Shown here piece after piece: positions 17,737 through 27,020 of a stretch of DNA of 64,000 nucleotides (position 1 is the stretch's first letter; every line of letters starts with the position of its first letter). The DNA comes from CAIRDP01 sp037138335 (GTDB lineage Bacteria > Bacteroidota > Bacteroidia > Bacteroidales > FEN-979), in NCBI GenBank assembly GCA_037138335.1, contig JBAXIO010000001.1:186001-250000 (forward strand). Direction: 5' to 3'. The translations under genes and the position numbers were made by a program. The notes beneath the pieces were generated by a model. That model made no database searches, was not told the DNA's origin, and saw nothing but the letters and a program-made list of their open reading frames with translations.

Positions 17737-17765
17737 TTGGAAAAAAAAGTATTGCTCTATATTTG
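17737..17765 (+). promoter_or_regulatory. Promoter of the DUF2520-kdsC operon
   Basis: TTG (17737-17739), 18-nt spacer, TATATTTG (17758-17765); 24 nt upstream of the GTG start. Confidence 0.7.
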
Positions 17766-17788
17766 CATTTGAAATTTCAGATAAAAGA

Positions 17789-18589
17789 GTGCCTGGACGT
17801 CAGAAGATACAGAATGTGGTGATCATAGGTGCCGGCAACCTGGCTACCCATCTCGCTCTTGCCCTGCACCGCAGGGGGGTTAACGTCATCCAGGTGCTGA
17901 ACAGGTCCCGCCAGCCGGGCGAAAGGCTTGCACGCCGGGTGAAAGCCGGGTTTAATGATGATCTCAGGGCTGCCGATTTCAGAGCCGACCTTTTTATTCT
18001 CGCAGTAAGCGATTCAGCCATTAAGGAAGTAGCCGGGAGCCTTCATCTTAAGGACCAGTTCCTGGTCCACACTTCCGGATCTGTTGACCTGGCTGCACTT
18101 TCGGGAGCCTCGTCGAATACAGGAGTGTTATACCCCCTTCAGACTTTTTCGAAAGAGAAAAGGATAAACTTCAACAATATCCCGGTTTGTGTTGAAGCAA
18201 ATACAAAGGAAAATGAAGAAAAACTGATTCAGTTTGCAAGGCTGATCAGCAAAAAAACTCAACTGCTGGGCAGCGATCAGCGCAAAATTCTGCATATGAC
18301 GGCAGTTTTTGCAGGCAATTTCTCCAGTTTCATGTACACTATTGCCGAGGACCTGCTGAAAAAGCATGATATCCCCTTCAGCCTCCTGAAGCCATTGATA
18401 CAGCAAACTGCTGCATCGGCGAGGCATGAGGATGTTTTCAGCAGGCAAACCGGACCGGCTGTCAGGGGCGATACCAGGATAATGGAAGAACACCTTGAGA
18501 TGCTTGCAAAGCACGGGGTTTATATGGAAATCTATGACCTTATCAGCAAAAGTATTATTAAACATAAAATCAGAAATGACGAATTATAA
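17789..18589 (+). CDS. Rossmann-like and DUF2520 domain protein
   Basis: 266 aa with a GTG start. The N-terminal NAD(P)-binding Rossmann segment has VVIIGAGNLATHLALALHRRG at about 10-30 and ILAVSDSAIKEVA. The helical DUF2520 half includes VHTSGSVDLAAL, GVLYPLQTFSKE and ILHMTAVFAGNFSSFMYTIAEDLL, resembling ketopantoate- or pyrroline-5-carboxylate reductase folds. The substrate is unknown. Its partnership with a KdsC-like phosphatase, which it overlaps by 14 nt, is common in Bacteroidota. The start follows from the promoter and the lack of an upstream in-frame Met. Confidence 0.85.
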   Translation: MPGRQKIQNVVIIGAGNLATHLALALHRRGVNVIQVLNRSRQPGERLARRVKAGFNDDLRAADFRADLFILAVSDSAIKEVAGSLHLKDQFLVHTSGSVDLAALSGASSNTGVLYPLQTFSKEKRINFNNIPVCVEANTKENEEKLIQFARLISKKTQLLGSDQRKILHMTAVFAGNFSSFMYTIAEDLLKKHDIPFSLLKPLIQQTAASARHEDVFSRQTGPAVRGDTRIMEEHLEMLAKHGVYMEIYDLISKSIIKHKIRNDEL

Positions 18590-19103
18590 GGAGTTGCTCA
18601 GGCATGTCACCACGTTTATTTTCGATTATGACGGTGTGCTCACCGATGGCATGGTGATCATGACAAGCCAGGGTGAGGGGCACAGGATATCCAGCGTAAA
18701 AGACGGGTATGCGATACAGCTTGCCGTGAAGAAAGGCTATCATGTTGCAGTTATCTCCGGGGCCGTTTCAAAATCGCTGGAACACAGGATGAAGGCCCTG
18801 AATGTCAAGGATGTTTTTACCGGGGTGGAAAATAAAATTGAATGTTTCCATAATTATATGGCTTCCTTAAATATCAAGCCCGAACAGGTGCTATTTATGG
18901 GTGACGACATCCCCGATTACGAAGTAATGATTGAGGCCGGTGTGGCCACTTGCCCTGCCGATGCTGCCGAGGAGATCCGTAAGATCGCAAAGTATATTTC
19001 ACATTGCAACGGGGGGAAAGGCTGTGCAAGGGATGTTATAGAACAGGTTATGAAGGTCCAGGGGAAATGGATGGACGGGGGTGTTGAAATGGTGAGATGG
19101 TGA
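18576..19103 (+). CDS. KdsC-like HAD phosphatase (KDO-8-phosphate phosphatase family)
   Basis: 175 aa. HAD motif I FDYDGVLTDG (nucleophile and acid/base Asp), motif II AVISGAVSKS, and motif IV MGDDIPDYEVM. This small cap-less type matches KdsC, which removes phosphate from KDO-8-P for lipid A core synthesis; lpxB lies downstream. The ATG at 18576 gives family length; a longer in-frame start at 18495 lies inside the previous gene. The last residues (VEMVRW) are encoded by a sequence shared with the inverted repeat in the tRNA array, so the tail may be repeat-derived. Confidence 0.85.
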   Translation: MTNYKELLRHVTTFIFDYDGVLTDGMVIMTSQGEGHRISSVKDGYAIQLAVKKGYHVAVISGAVSKSLEHRMKALNVKDVFTGVENKIECFHNYMASLNIKPEQVLFMGDDIPDYEVMIEAGVATCPADAAEEIRKIAKYISHCNGGKGCARDVIEQVMKVQGKWMDGGVEMVRW

Positions 19104-19180
19104 AGAGTGATAAATGAACAGTGAATAGTAAATAGTCACGAGCCACTGATCACCAGTCACCAGTCACCAGTCACAAACCA
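19104..19180. repeat. Degenerate short-repeat tract
   Basis: The gap between the kdsC-like gene and the prenyltransferase contains AGTGAT/AGTGAA-like words and then three tandem copies of CACCAGT (19150-19175). A related tract lies at 36851-36895 and a short relative at 20751-20775. Confidence 0.6.
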
Positions 19181-19187
19181 AAATAAT

Positions 19188-20162
19188 ATGCAAACTGAAA
19201 ACATGTCATTCCTGAGCAAGCTTCTAAAGTTGGCAGGCTTCATCCGTCTTCCCAACCTGCTTATCATCATACTTACCCAGTTCCTCCTGAGGTACAGCCT
19301 TTTTTCCCCTTTTCTCTACAACGGAGATACTGAAGTCATGAGCTCACTTCTTGATTTCTCCCTGCTTTGCCTGGCAACCCTTCTTATCACCTCTGGCGGT
19401 TATGTGATCAACGATTATTTTGATATCAGAATTGATGAGATCAACAAGCCGGCCCAACAGGTAGTTGGTAAACTTATTCCCGTAAGGACCGCGATCAAAT
19501 GGCATATACTTCTTACCGGTTTGGGCAGCCTCATAGGGTTTTACCTGGCTTTTAAGGTCAGGTTATTAAGTTTTGGGCTTATCTTCCCTGCAGTTGGTTT
19601 GCTCTTATGGTTCTATTCTGCAAAATATAAACGGATGCTGTTCTGGGGTAATTTTATTGTTGCCCTTCTTTCTGCCCTGGTTGTGCTGATAGTGTATTTG
19701 TTTGAATTTTTCTGGCTTAGGCTGCATCCCGATTTCTTCGCCGACCTGATACCCGACCTTTTATGGGTCGGCAAATTATTCGTGGCCTATGCCATGTTTG
19801 CTTTTCTTGTCACTTTTTTCAGGGAGATCATTAAGGATATGGAAGATGTAAAAGGCGATGCGAAAGTCGGCTGCCGCACAATCCCTATCGTGTTAGGCAT
19901 AAGAGCCAGCCGCTGGATACTGACAGCCCTGGTGATGCTTACCATAATCCTCCTGCTTGCCGGTCTCCTGGTGGTTTACCACCTGGCAATAATGAGTGTT
20001 TTCTGGTACCTGGCCCTGACCACTCTTCTCCCGATGATTTACCTGGTTTACAGGGTATTCAGTTCAAACACACCTGAAGAATTCCATATCATGAGCAACA
20101 TTTGCAAGATCATCATGGTAGCCGGGGTTTTATCCATGCAACTAATAGCAATCAGCAGATAA
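19188..20162 (+). CDS. UbiA-family prenyltransferase (GGGP synthase-like)
   Basis: 324 aa, integral membrane, about eight hydrophobic helices. The two Asp-rich motifs of the UbiA family are present: NDYFDIRID (about 80-88) and DMEDVKGD (about 216-223). Family members transfer isoprenoid chains to aromatic or glycerol-phosphate acceptors. This subgroup is annotated as geranylgeranylglycerol-phosphate geranylgeranyltransferase in Bacteroidota; the acceptor cannot be told from sequence. One base separates its stop from the maf gene. Confidence 0.85.
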   Translation: MQTENMSFLSKLLKLAGFIRLPNLLIIILTQFLLRYSLFSPFLYNGDTEVMSSLLDFSLLCLATLLITSGGYVINDYFDIRIDEINKPAQQVVGKLIPVRTAIKWHILLTGLGSLIGFYLAFKVRLLSFGLIFPAVGLLLWFYSAKYKRMLFWGNFIVALLSALVVLIVYLFEFFWLRLHPDFFADLIPDLLWVGKLFVAYAMFAFLVTFFREIIKDMEDVKGDAKVGCRTIPIVLGIRASRWILTALVMLTIILLLAGLLVVYHLAIMSVFWYLALTTLLPMIYLVYRVFSSNTPEEFHIMSNICKIIMVAGVLSMQLIAISR

Positions 20163-20163
20163 T

Positions 20164-20748
20164 ATGATAAACAAACGATTAGAAGGGTATCACCTTGTCC
20201 TTGCCTCGGCCTCCCCGAGGAGGCAATACCTGCTTAAAGAATTAGGACTGGATTTCGAGATATGCGTCACTACTGTAAAGGAAGAATATCCTGCAGGCCT
20301 TTCGCCGGATGAGGTTGCGGTTTACCTGGCCGAGCTCAAAGCTGCAAGTTTTGAAACCGGCCGGATGAATCAGAAAACCATTCTCATTGCCGCCGACACC
20401 ATCGTTGTGCTGGGTGACGAAATTCTTGGCAAGCCTGCCAACCACGACGATGCAGTGATCATGCTGAAAAAGCTCTCGGGCAACAAGCATGATGTTATAA
20501 CTGCGGTTTGCCTGAAATCAAGGAAGAAGAAAAAAACCTTTCATGTAATGTCCTCGGTTTATTTCAAAAAACTGAGCCTGGAAGAGATCGAATATTATAT
20601 CAGGAATTTCGAGCCCTTTGACAAGGCAGGGGGCTATGGAGTCCAGGAATGGATAGGATATATCGGCATCAGCAAGATCGAAGGATCGTTTTTCAACATC
20701 ATGGGGCTACCCGTCAAGGAATTATATGAAGAGCTTCTCAAGTTTTAA
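20164..20748 (+). CDS. maf: Maf-family nucleoside triphosphate pyrophosphatase
   Basis: 194 aa. LASASPRRQYLLKELGLDFE at the N-terminus, the AADTIVVL acidic motif, ILGKPANHDDAVIMLKKLSG, and AGGYGVQEWIGYIGISKIEG. Maf enzymes hydrolyse non-canonical or modified dNTP/UTP. The length is normal. It sits between the prenyltransferase and surE in a tightly packed operon. Confidence 0.93.
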   Translation: MINKRLEGYHLVLASASPRRQYLLKELGLDFEICVTTVKEEYPAGLSPDEVAVYLAELKAASFETGRMNQKTILIAADTIVVLGDEILGKPANHDDAVIMLKKLSGNKHDVITAVCLKSRKKKKTFHVMSSVYFKKLSLEEIEYYIRNFEPFDKAGGYGVQEWIGYIGISKIEGSFFNIMGLPVKELYEELLKF

Positions 20749-20775
20749 TGAACCACTGATCCCCGGCACCCCAGA

Positions 20776-21543
20776 ATGAAACGGAAACCCCTTATACTGC
20801 TTACCAATGACGACAGCGTCAAAGCGCCCGGACTAAGGGCCCTGATTGAAATCGTGAAGCCGTTCGGGAAGGTGGTCGTGGTGGCGCCCGACCGCCCCCA
20901 GTCGGGTACCGCCCATGCGGTTACCGTGAACCATCCCCTTCGCCTGCACGAGATTGCAAAGGAAAAGGATTACGAGGAATACAGCTGTAACGGCACGCCT
21001 GCCGATTGTGTAAAACTTGCTTTTAAGGTCGTTCTTAAAAGGAGGGCCGATTTCCTTTTTTCAGGTATCAACCACGGAACGAATTCATCCATAAATGTAA
21101 TTTATTCGGGGACCATGGCTGCCGTTTTCGAAGGCGCCCTTGCCGGTGTGAGCTCTGCCGGGTTTTCGCTCGCCGATTACCGTTTGGATGCCGACTTCAG
21201 TTCATCCGCCCCCTATATAAAAAGAATCGTTTCAGAAGTAATTAAGAACCGGCTTCCTGATGGGGTTTGCCTCAATGTGAATATCCCGGCCATACCCGAA
21301 AACAGGATAAAGGGGATTAAGGTTTGCAGGCAGGCCGAGGGAACCTGGCAGGAAGATTTTGTTGAAAGGGCTGATCCCCAGGGACGGAAATATTACTGGA
21401 TGACTGGGGTATTTGTTAAGACAGGGCATGGAAAAGACACCGATGAATGGGCAATGGACAACCGGTTCATTGCAGTAGTGCCGGTCCAGTTCGATTTCAC
21501 GGCAAATAAAGCGATTAACCCAATTACAGACTGGTTCCTATGA
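20776..21543 (+). CDS. surE: 5'/3'-nucleotidase SurE
   Basis: 255 aa. The metal site is at ILLTNDDSVKAPGL (D12, D13), with VVVAPDRPQSGTAHAVT, SGINHGTNSSINVIYSGTMAA and CNGTPADCVKLAF. Ser replaces the usual Gly after the Asp pair, a variant that keeps the metal ligands. SurE dephosphorylates nucleoside monophosphates. Its stop overlaps the lpxB start (ATGA), implying coupled translation. Confidence 0.95.
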   Translation: MKRKPLILLTNDDSVKAPGLRALIEIVKPFGKVVVVAPDRPQSGTAHAVTVNHPLRLHEIAKEKDYEEYSCNGTPADCVKLAFKVVLKRRADFLFSGINHGTNSSINVIYSGTMAAVFEGALAGVSSAGFSLADYRLDADFSSSAPYIKRIVSEVIKNRLPDGVCLNVNIPAIPENRIKGIKVCRQAEGTWQEDFVERADPQGRKYYWMTGVFVKTGHGKDTDEWAMDNRFIAVVPVQFDFTANKAINPITDWFL

Positions 21544-22682
21544 AGTATTACATTATAGCTGGTGAAGCTTCAGGGGACCTTCATGCCTCCAATCTCATCA
21601 GGGAGCTTAAAGCCCTTGACCGGCAGGCTTCATTCCGCTGCTGGGGAGGTGACCTGATGCAACAGCAGGGGGCAGTGATCGTAAAGCATATCAGGGACCT
21701 TGCCTTCATGGGCTTTATGGAAGTTGTGGCCCATCTTCCCGAAATCATGGGGAACCTCAGGTTCTGCGAGCGTGATTTGGTTCAGTACAATCCGGATGTC
21801 CTCATACTTGTAGATTACCCGGGATTTAACCTCAGAGTTGCAAAGTATGCTGCTTCCAGGGGTATCAAGGTTTTTTACTACATCTCCCCCCAGGTCTGGG
21901 CATGGAAACCATCCCGGGTTAAGGTGATAAGGAAATATGTTGAACATATGTTCGTGATCCTGCCTTTTGAGCAGGAGTTTTACCGCAGGTACGGCGTATA
22001 TACCGATTTCCCCGGGCACCCGCTTCTCGATGTCATCCATGAAGGAATGGTCCTGAAAGACCGCAACGCTTTCTTAAAGGATAACGGCCTTGGGGATAAG
22101 CCTTTGATTGCCCTTCTTCCCGGAAGCAGGAAAATGGAGATAAAAAGCATGCTGTCGGTGATGCTGGAAATAATCCCTTCATTTCCGGGTCATCAGTTTG
22201 TAATTGCTTCGGCGCCTTCAGTAAAGCGGGAATTTTATACATCCCTGGTCGGCAGGGCAGAGGTGGGCCTTGTTTCAGGGCAGACATACGACCTGCTCAG
22301 TCACTCAGTGGCGGCCCTGGTCACTTCCGGGACAGCCACGCTCGAAACCGCTCTTATGAATGTGCCCCAGCTGGTTTGTTATAAAGGCAATCCCTTATCC
22401 TACCAGATTGCCAGGAGGCTGGTCAAAGTTGACTTTATCTCCCTTGTAAACCTGATAGCCGGGCGGCAGGTTGTAAAAGAACTTATCCAGGATGATTTCA
22501 ATCCCCAAAAGCTGGCCGCTGAGCTGAAACAACTCCTTGAGCCGGGGATGCAGAAAGACATTCTTGAAGGGTATGGAAGGGTAAAGGCTTTGCTCGGGGG
22601 AAGGGGCGCATCGGGAAGAACAGCTTCAAAGATCATACAATATTTAGGCGGGAATTCAGTTAATAAGCAGGATAACCAGTAA
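21540..22682 (+). CDS. lpxB: Lipid-A-disaccharide synthase
   Basis: 380 aa, GT19 family. GEASGDLHASNLIRELK at the N-terminus, VDYPGFNLRVAKYA, YYISPQVWAWKPSRVK, LLPGSRKMEIKSML and TSGTATLETALMNVP. LpxB condenses UDP-diacylglucosamine and lipid X on the inner membrane for lipid A, so the host has an LPS outer membrane. It overlaps surE by 4 nt and precedes two TPR genes. Confidence 0.96.
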   Translation: MKYYIIAGEASGDLHASNLIRELKALDRQASFRCWGGDLMQQQGAVIVKHIRDLAFMGFMEVVAHLPEIMGNLRFCERDLVQYNPDVLILVDYPGFNLRVAKYAASRGIKVFYYISPQVWAWKPSRVKVIRKYVEHMFVILPFEQEFYRRYGVYTDFPGHPLLDVIHEGMVLKDRNAFLKDNGLGDKPLIALLPGSRKMEIKSMLSVMLEIIPSFPGHQFVIASAPSVKREFYTSLVGRAEVGLVSGQTYDLLSHSVAALVTSGTATLETALMNVPQLVCYKGNPLSYQIARRLVKVDFISLVNLIAGRQVVKELIQDDFNPQKLAAELKQLLEPGMQKDILEGYGRVKALLGGRGASGRTASKIIQYLGGNSVNKQDNQ

Positions 22683-22691
22683 AACGGGAAT

Positions 22692-23696
22692 ATGCAGAAA
22701 ATTACATTTATGAATAAAACGTTTTTTATTTTAATATGCCTGGTGGTACTGGGATCTTCAGGATTGTTGAAAGCCCAGACCAAGAAAACAGATCCGAACC
22801 CCAAAGGGCCGATCACGGTGCTTGATCCTGTGAAACTTGACTCGATCAACCGTAAAAAGGGGAATAAGAAGGTTACCCCGCGCCCGGCCGGCCAACCTGC
22901 CCCACCAGCCATCCAGGCACAGCAGCAGCAGCTTACACCTGAACAGAAAGAGGCCCAGGGTTATTATAATGAGGGGATGCAAAAAGCCAAAGACGGAAAT
23001 TATTTAGACGCCATTGGAGATTATACCAGATCAATAGAAACTTCGGGAAACACCATGGCTTATATGAGCAGGGGGTTTTGTTACATGGTTATCACAAAAT
23101 ATGACCTGGCTATTGCCGATGCCACAAAAGCCCTTGAACTATCCAAAACCAACGCAAATGCTTATTATGTGCGCGGGGTCTCTGAATACTATCTGAATGA
23201 CCTGGATAAAGCAGAGAAAGACCTGTCACAGTCAATTACATATGACCGCAAGAACCCGGCATCGTTTAATTATGTAGCAGCCATCAAGCTCCAGCAGAAG
23301 GACTATAAGGGAGCACTCGATGCCTATACCAATGTAATAAAACTTGACTCTTCTTTTAACGATGCTTTCACTAACCGCGGCATGGTGAGGCACTACCTGC
23401 AGGATTACAATGGAGCTATACTCGATTATAAGATTGCATTGAAACAAAATCCCGAGAACCCATCAACCTATAACAATATTGCCGCTGCAAAGCTGATGCT
23501 TAACGATAATAAAGGCGCTTTGAAGGACCTGGATAAAGCAATCGAACTGAACCCTAAATATCGCAACGCATATAACAACCGGGGCAGGGCGAAGCAGGCG
23601 CTGGGCGATACTGAAGGCGCTTGTAAGGACTGGTATACCGCATTTGATCTGGGCCTGACCGAAGCCAAGGATATGATCATCAAATATTGCAAGTAA
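22692..23696 (+). CDS. Secreted TPR protein
   Basis: 334 aa. A signal peptide (from the Met at 22692 or, more typical, the second Met at 22710) ends at LLKAQ. A Pro/Gln-rich linker (about 40-85) is followed by six or so 34-residue TPRs from about 92 (YYNEGMQKAKDGNYLDAIGDYTRS) to the end. It is probably a periplasmic or envelope scaffold; no enzyme motif is visible. It starts 9 nt after lpxB and is followed by a second TPR gene, likely an old tandem duplication. Confidence 0.75.
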   Translation: MQKITFMNKTFFILICLVVLGSSGLLKAQTKKTDPNPKGPITVLDPVKLDSINRKKGNKKVTPRPAGQPAPPAIQAQQQQLTPEQKEAQGYYNEGMQKAKDGNYLDAIGDYTRSIETSGNTMAYMSRGFCYMVITKYDLAIADATKALELSKTNANAYYVRGVSEYYLNDLDKAEKDLSQSITYDRKNPASFNYVAAIKLQQKDYKGALDAYTNVIKLDSSFNDAFTNRGMVRHYLQDYNGAILDYKIALKQNPENPSTYNNIAAAKLMLNDNKGALKDLDKAIELNPKYRNAYNNRGRAKQALGDTEGACKDWYTAFDLGLTEAKDMIIKYCK

Positions 23697-23704
23697 ACCT
23701 TCGG

Positions 23705-24640
23705 ATGAGGAAGGCGGCAACACTGCTTGTTACGTTTATTTTAATTTCCTGCGGGGCTCTCGGGCAATTCAACCCACGGGCAAAACCCAATAAGATTTTC
23801 ATTGATTCAGGCATCCTTAAAGCGAAACTGGGTGACTACGGGGCTGCCCTGAAAGACCTGGATAAAGCGGTCGGGATGGATACGGCCAGCGCCGAGGCGT
23901 TTTTCAACCGTGGGGTGGTGAGGTATGAAATGAAAAATTATCATGGCGCTATTGATGATTTCAATCATGTGCTGGAATTGCGCCAGTCCTATCCCGAGCC
24001 CTGGTTTAGCCGGGCCCTTGCAAAAGACGGGCTTAAAGATTATGATGGCGCTATCAAGGATTACACCAAGGCGGTAACATTGAAGGCCGATTACCCGGAG
24101 GCCTATCATAATAAAGCCTTGGACCTGATGGAAATGGGAAATTATACCGAAGCAGTGATGAATTTCAGCCGCGCACTTCAGTACAAACCGGTGTTCCCCG
24201 AAGCCTATTATAACCGGGCGCTTTGCCGGTACAATCAACAGGATTATACTGCTGCGCTCCAGGACTTCAACGAGGCCATCAGGCTCGACACTTCACAGGC
24301 CGATTATTTCGCCAGCAGGGGGGCTGCCAGGGCTGCCCTCAGCCAGTATGAGGACGCTATCATTGACTTCGGTTTTGTAATCAGCATGAGGCCTGCCGAT
24401 ATACAGGCGCATATGAACAAAGCCCTCGCCCAGATGTACCTTAAGCAGTATGAAGACGCTGTAAAGACCTATACCGAAGTTACAGACCTCCAGCCGGGGA
24501 ACGACGAAGCCATTACAAACCGTGGCGTAGCACTGCAATACCTGGGCAGGATTGAAGAGGCCTGCCGCGATTGGGACAGGGCAGTTGAGCTCGGAAATGA
24601 CAAGGCCAGGTCGTATATTTTCAAATTTTGCAAAAAATAG
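23705..24640 (+). CDS. Secreted TPR lipoprotein-like protein
   Basis: 311 aa from the ATG at 23705. An in-frame TTG at 23687 lies inside the previous gene and would spoil the signal peptide. MRKAATLLVTFILISC is a signal peptide with a plausible lipobox Cys. About eight TPRs follow (GDYGAALKDLDKAVGMD, MKNYHGAIDDFNHVLEL and so on). The ending, EEACRDWDRAVELGNDKARSYIFKFC, resembles that of the upstream gene (GACKDWYTAFDLG...IIKYCK), supporting common descent. Function unknown. Confidence 0.75.
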   Translation: MRKAATLLVTFILISCGALGQFNPRAKPNKIFIDSGILKAKLGDYGAALKDLDKAVGMDTASAEAFFNRGVVRYEMKNYHGAIDDFNHVLELRQSYPEPWFSRALAKDGLKDYDGAIKDYTKAVTLKADYPEAYHNKALDLMEMGNYTEAVMNFSRALQYKPVFPEAYYNRALCRYNQQDYTAALQDFNEAIRLDTSQADYFASRGAARAALSQYEDAIIDFGFVISMRPADIQAHMNKALAQMYLKQYEDAVKTYTEVTDLQPGNDEAITNRGVALQYLGRIEEACRDWDRAVELGNDKARSYIFKFCKK

Positions 24641-24692
24641 TATCACTTTTCTTCATTTCCCGGATTAAGTCCTGAGAAAATGACTTAATCCG

Positions 24693-26798
24693 ATGAATCC
24701 CTGGAGGCCCCTGCCTTTGCTCAGGCTCGTGATCCCTTTTATTTGCGGGACTTTGGCAGGGATCATCTGCAAAACCCTTGTTCCGTTTCCCCTGTTTTTC
24801 TGCATCCTGCTCACATCCTGCCTCGCCCTCTTCCTGTTTCACAGGTTTACATTGAGCTACAGGCTCAGGTGGCTCGCCGGCTCATTCATCCTCTTTGCAT
24901 TTTTTGTTTCGGGTTTTCAGATGGCCGGCATAAACTTCCGGCAGGATTGCATCGGTTTACCTGATACCGGCACAGCGGTCATAATGCTTTTAAGGGTCAG
25001 CGACTGTCCATCGGCCAGGCAGGGCTCGGCAAGCGCAATAACAGAATTGGTCTCATACAGGCATGCCGGCGCCTGGAAGCCACTTAAAACAAAACTCTAT
25101 CTCAGGCTTTATGGCAACAAGGCAAATACAATACTTTCATACGGAAATTATTACATGGTTTACTGCCGGCCCGGGCTGCTGAAATTCTTTCATAATTCCC
25201 ATTCTTTCAATTTCAGGGAATATTTGTTTAACAAGGGGGTCCGGTACGAAACGGGAATAAGCGTAAGTAACTGCATCCCTGTTCCCGGGGATCATGCGAA
25301 CATGATAAGCCGGCTTGCGTTTAAGGCCAGGGACCGCCTGCTTCGGATATTGAGGGAGAAAGGACTGTGCGGGCAGGAGTTCTCTGTTGCAGCGGCCTTG
25401 TTGCTGGGCTATGTAAACGAGATCGACAGCCGCCTTAAGTTGGCCTTCGCGGCAAGCGGTACCATGCATATATTGTCAGTATCGGGCATGCATGTCGGAG
25501 TAATTTTCCTTTTCCTGGAGACCGCCCTCGCTTTCATGGCAAAATTCAGGTATGGGGTTTATCTGAAACTCCTGGTCCAGCTGGTGTTTATCTGGGCTTA
25601 TGCGGCAGTGACCGGTTTCTCACCGGCCGTATTAAGGGCTGCCACCTGCCTGAGTTTCCTGCTGGCAGGAAAGGCGCTCAGGCGGAAACCCGAAATGCTT
25701 AATGTTATCAGCGCATCTTTGTTCTTTTTACTGATCATCGATCCGCTGATAATCACCGACGTGGGGTTCCAGCTTTCATACCTTGCCGTTACCGGTATAG
25801 TCATACTGTATAAACCCATCTATGATCTTTATGTAACCCATTCCTGGCTGCCCGATAAAATTTGGGCGCTGGTGGCGGTCTCCATTGCGGCCCAGTTAGC
25901 GACATGTCCCCTGAGCCTCTATTACTTTCACCGCTTCCCCAATTATTTCATCCTTGCAAACCTGCTAATCGTCCCCCTTTCGAACGGGATCATCCTGATG
26001 GGGATACTCGGCTTGTTATGTTCCTCAATTCCCCTGCTGGGACCGCTTTCAATATCAGCCCTTAAGCTGCTCCTGGCCTGCCTGAACAAGAGCGTGCTGT
26101 GGATCGGTTCCCTGCCCGGGGCCGTGACCCCGGGCTTTTTCCCTACCGCTACGGAAATCATCCTTTGGTACCTTGTAATTATCTTCATGTTTCTCTTCCT
26201 TACCCTCAGAAATAAGAAGTTCCTGTTACCGGCCTTGCTTTGTATCATTATCCTGGAATTTTCGGCCATGGTTGAGAATAGCTGCAGCTATTCCCGCTCC
26301 GTACTTGCAATACACCAGGGAAACAAGGGTTATGTCATCAGGTATACCCGGGGAAGAAAGGAAATCTGTTTTTATTCAGGACTGCGGATGATGACTGACC
26401 CCTTTATCGCCATGCAGATCGGCAGCGAGCGGATGGCCGGAAGAGTGAATTCTGTAAAGGAACGCTGGATAAAGACCAGGGGACCGCAGAACACCCTGGG
26501 ATTCCCGGAAGTCGGGAGGTTTGGGGACATGCTGGCGGCAGGGGGCAGGAGGGTCTATATACTGAACACGGCTTTAAGCAAGGGCCTGGATGCGAAAATC
26601 CATGCCGACATCCTGCTGATAAGCAGGAATGAGGGCTATAAGATCGAACAGCTGAAAAAAATATTTACGCCCCTGATCATCCTGAATGTTTCAACAGCTT
26701 CCCATTCAAGGGTTGCAGACTGGTCGGACCAGGCCGTGAGGATGGGCCTGAAGTTTTATGATTTGAAAACAACTGGATTTTATCAGGAAGAATTATAA
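24693..26798 (+). CDS. ComEC/Rec2-family membrane protein
   Basis: 701 aa. N-terminal hydrophobic segments and a DUF4131-type domain, then the competence domain with SGTMHILSVSGMHVGVIFLFLE, VLRAATCLSFLLAGKALRR and VGFQLSYLAVTGIVILY; about ten membrane helices. ComEC forms the inner-membrane channel for transforming DNA. The C-terminal about 180 residues have no HxHxDH metal motif, so the metallo-beta-lactamase domain is absent or degenerate, as is common in Bacteroidota. A ComEA-like HhH protein is encoded at 38182. Confidence 0.85.
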   Translation: MNPWRPLPLLRLVIPFICGTLAGIICKTLVPFPLFFCILLTSCLALFLFHRFTLSYRLRWLAGSFILFAFFVSGFQMAGINFRQDCIGLPDTGTAVIMLLRVSDCPSARQGSASAITELVSYRHAGAWKPLKTKLYLRLYGNKANTILSYGNYYMVYCRPGLLKFFHNSHSFNFREYLFNKGVRYETGISVSNCIPVPGDHANMISRLAFKARDRLLRILREKGLCGQEFSVAAALLLGYVNEIDSRLKLAFAASGTMHILSVSGMHVGVIFLFLETALAFMAKFRYGVYLKLLVQLVFIWAYAAVTGFSPAVLRAATCLSFLLAGKALRRKPEMLNVISASLFFLLIIDPLIITDVGFQLSYLAVTGIVILYKPIYDLYVTHSWLPDKIWALVAVSIAAQLATCPLSLYYFHRFPNYFILANLLIVPLSNGIILMGILGLLCSSIPLLGPLSISALKLLLACLNKSVLWIGSLPGAVTPGFFPTATEIILWYLVIIFMFLFLTLRNKKFLLPALLCIIILEFSAMVENSCSYSRSVLAIHQGNKGYVIRYTRGRKEICFYSGLRMMTDPFIAMQIGSERMAGRVNSVKERWIKTRGPQNTLGFPEVGRFGDMLAAGGRRVYILNTALSKGLDAKIHADILLISRNEGYKIEQLKKIFTPLIILNVSTASHSRVADWSDQAVRMGLKFYDLKTTGFYQEEL

Positions 26799-26805
26799 TT
26801 TATTT

Positions 26806-26835
26806 TTGAAAGTCCCGAAAATTAATGTACTTTTG
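26806..26835 (+). promoter_or_regulatory. Promoter of tRNA-Asp
   Basis: TTG (26806-26808), 19-nt spacer, TACTTTTG (26828-26835), 14 nt before the tRNA. Confidence 0.8.
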
Positions 26836-26848
26836 CAGTCTGAATGAA

Positions 26849-26922
26849 GGACTGGTAGTTCAGCTGGTTAGAATGCCGCCCTGTCACGGCGGAGGTCGCG
26901 AGTTCGAGTCTCGTCCAGTCCG
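26849..26922 (+). tRNA. tRNA-Asp (anticodon GTC)
   Basis: 74 nt: acceptor GGACTGG/CCAGTCC, D-arm AGTTCAGCTGGTTAGAAT, anticodon stem CCGCC/GGCGG with loop CTGTCAC (GTC), T-arm GAGTTCGAGTCTC. Confidence 0.97.
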
Positions 26923-26925
26923 CAG

Positions 26926-26948
26926 AAGCCCCCACAAGGGGCTTTTTT
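26926..26948 (+). terminator. Terminator of tRNA-Asp
   Basis: AAGCCCC (26926-26932) pairs with GGGGCTT (26938-26944), followed by more Ts. Confidence 0.85.
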
Positions 26949-27020
26949 ATTTCCCTGTATCCCGGTTGTAAATACGGATTTGTGAAGCGGGTCTGACTTC
27001 CCGGCGATTGGCTGCGATGC

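Noticed and set aside
19145..19178. CRISPR-like direct repeats (CACCAGT)
   Set aside because: The units are 7 nt, tandem and without spacers; no cas genes are present.
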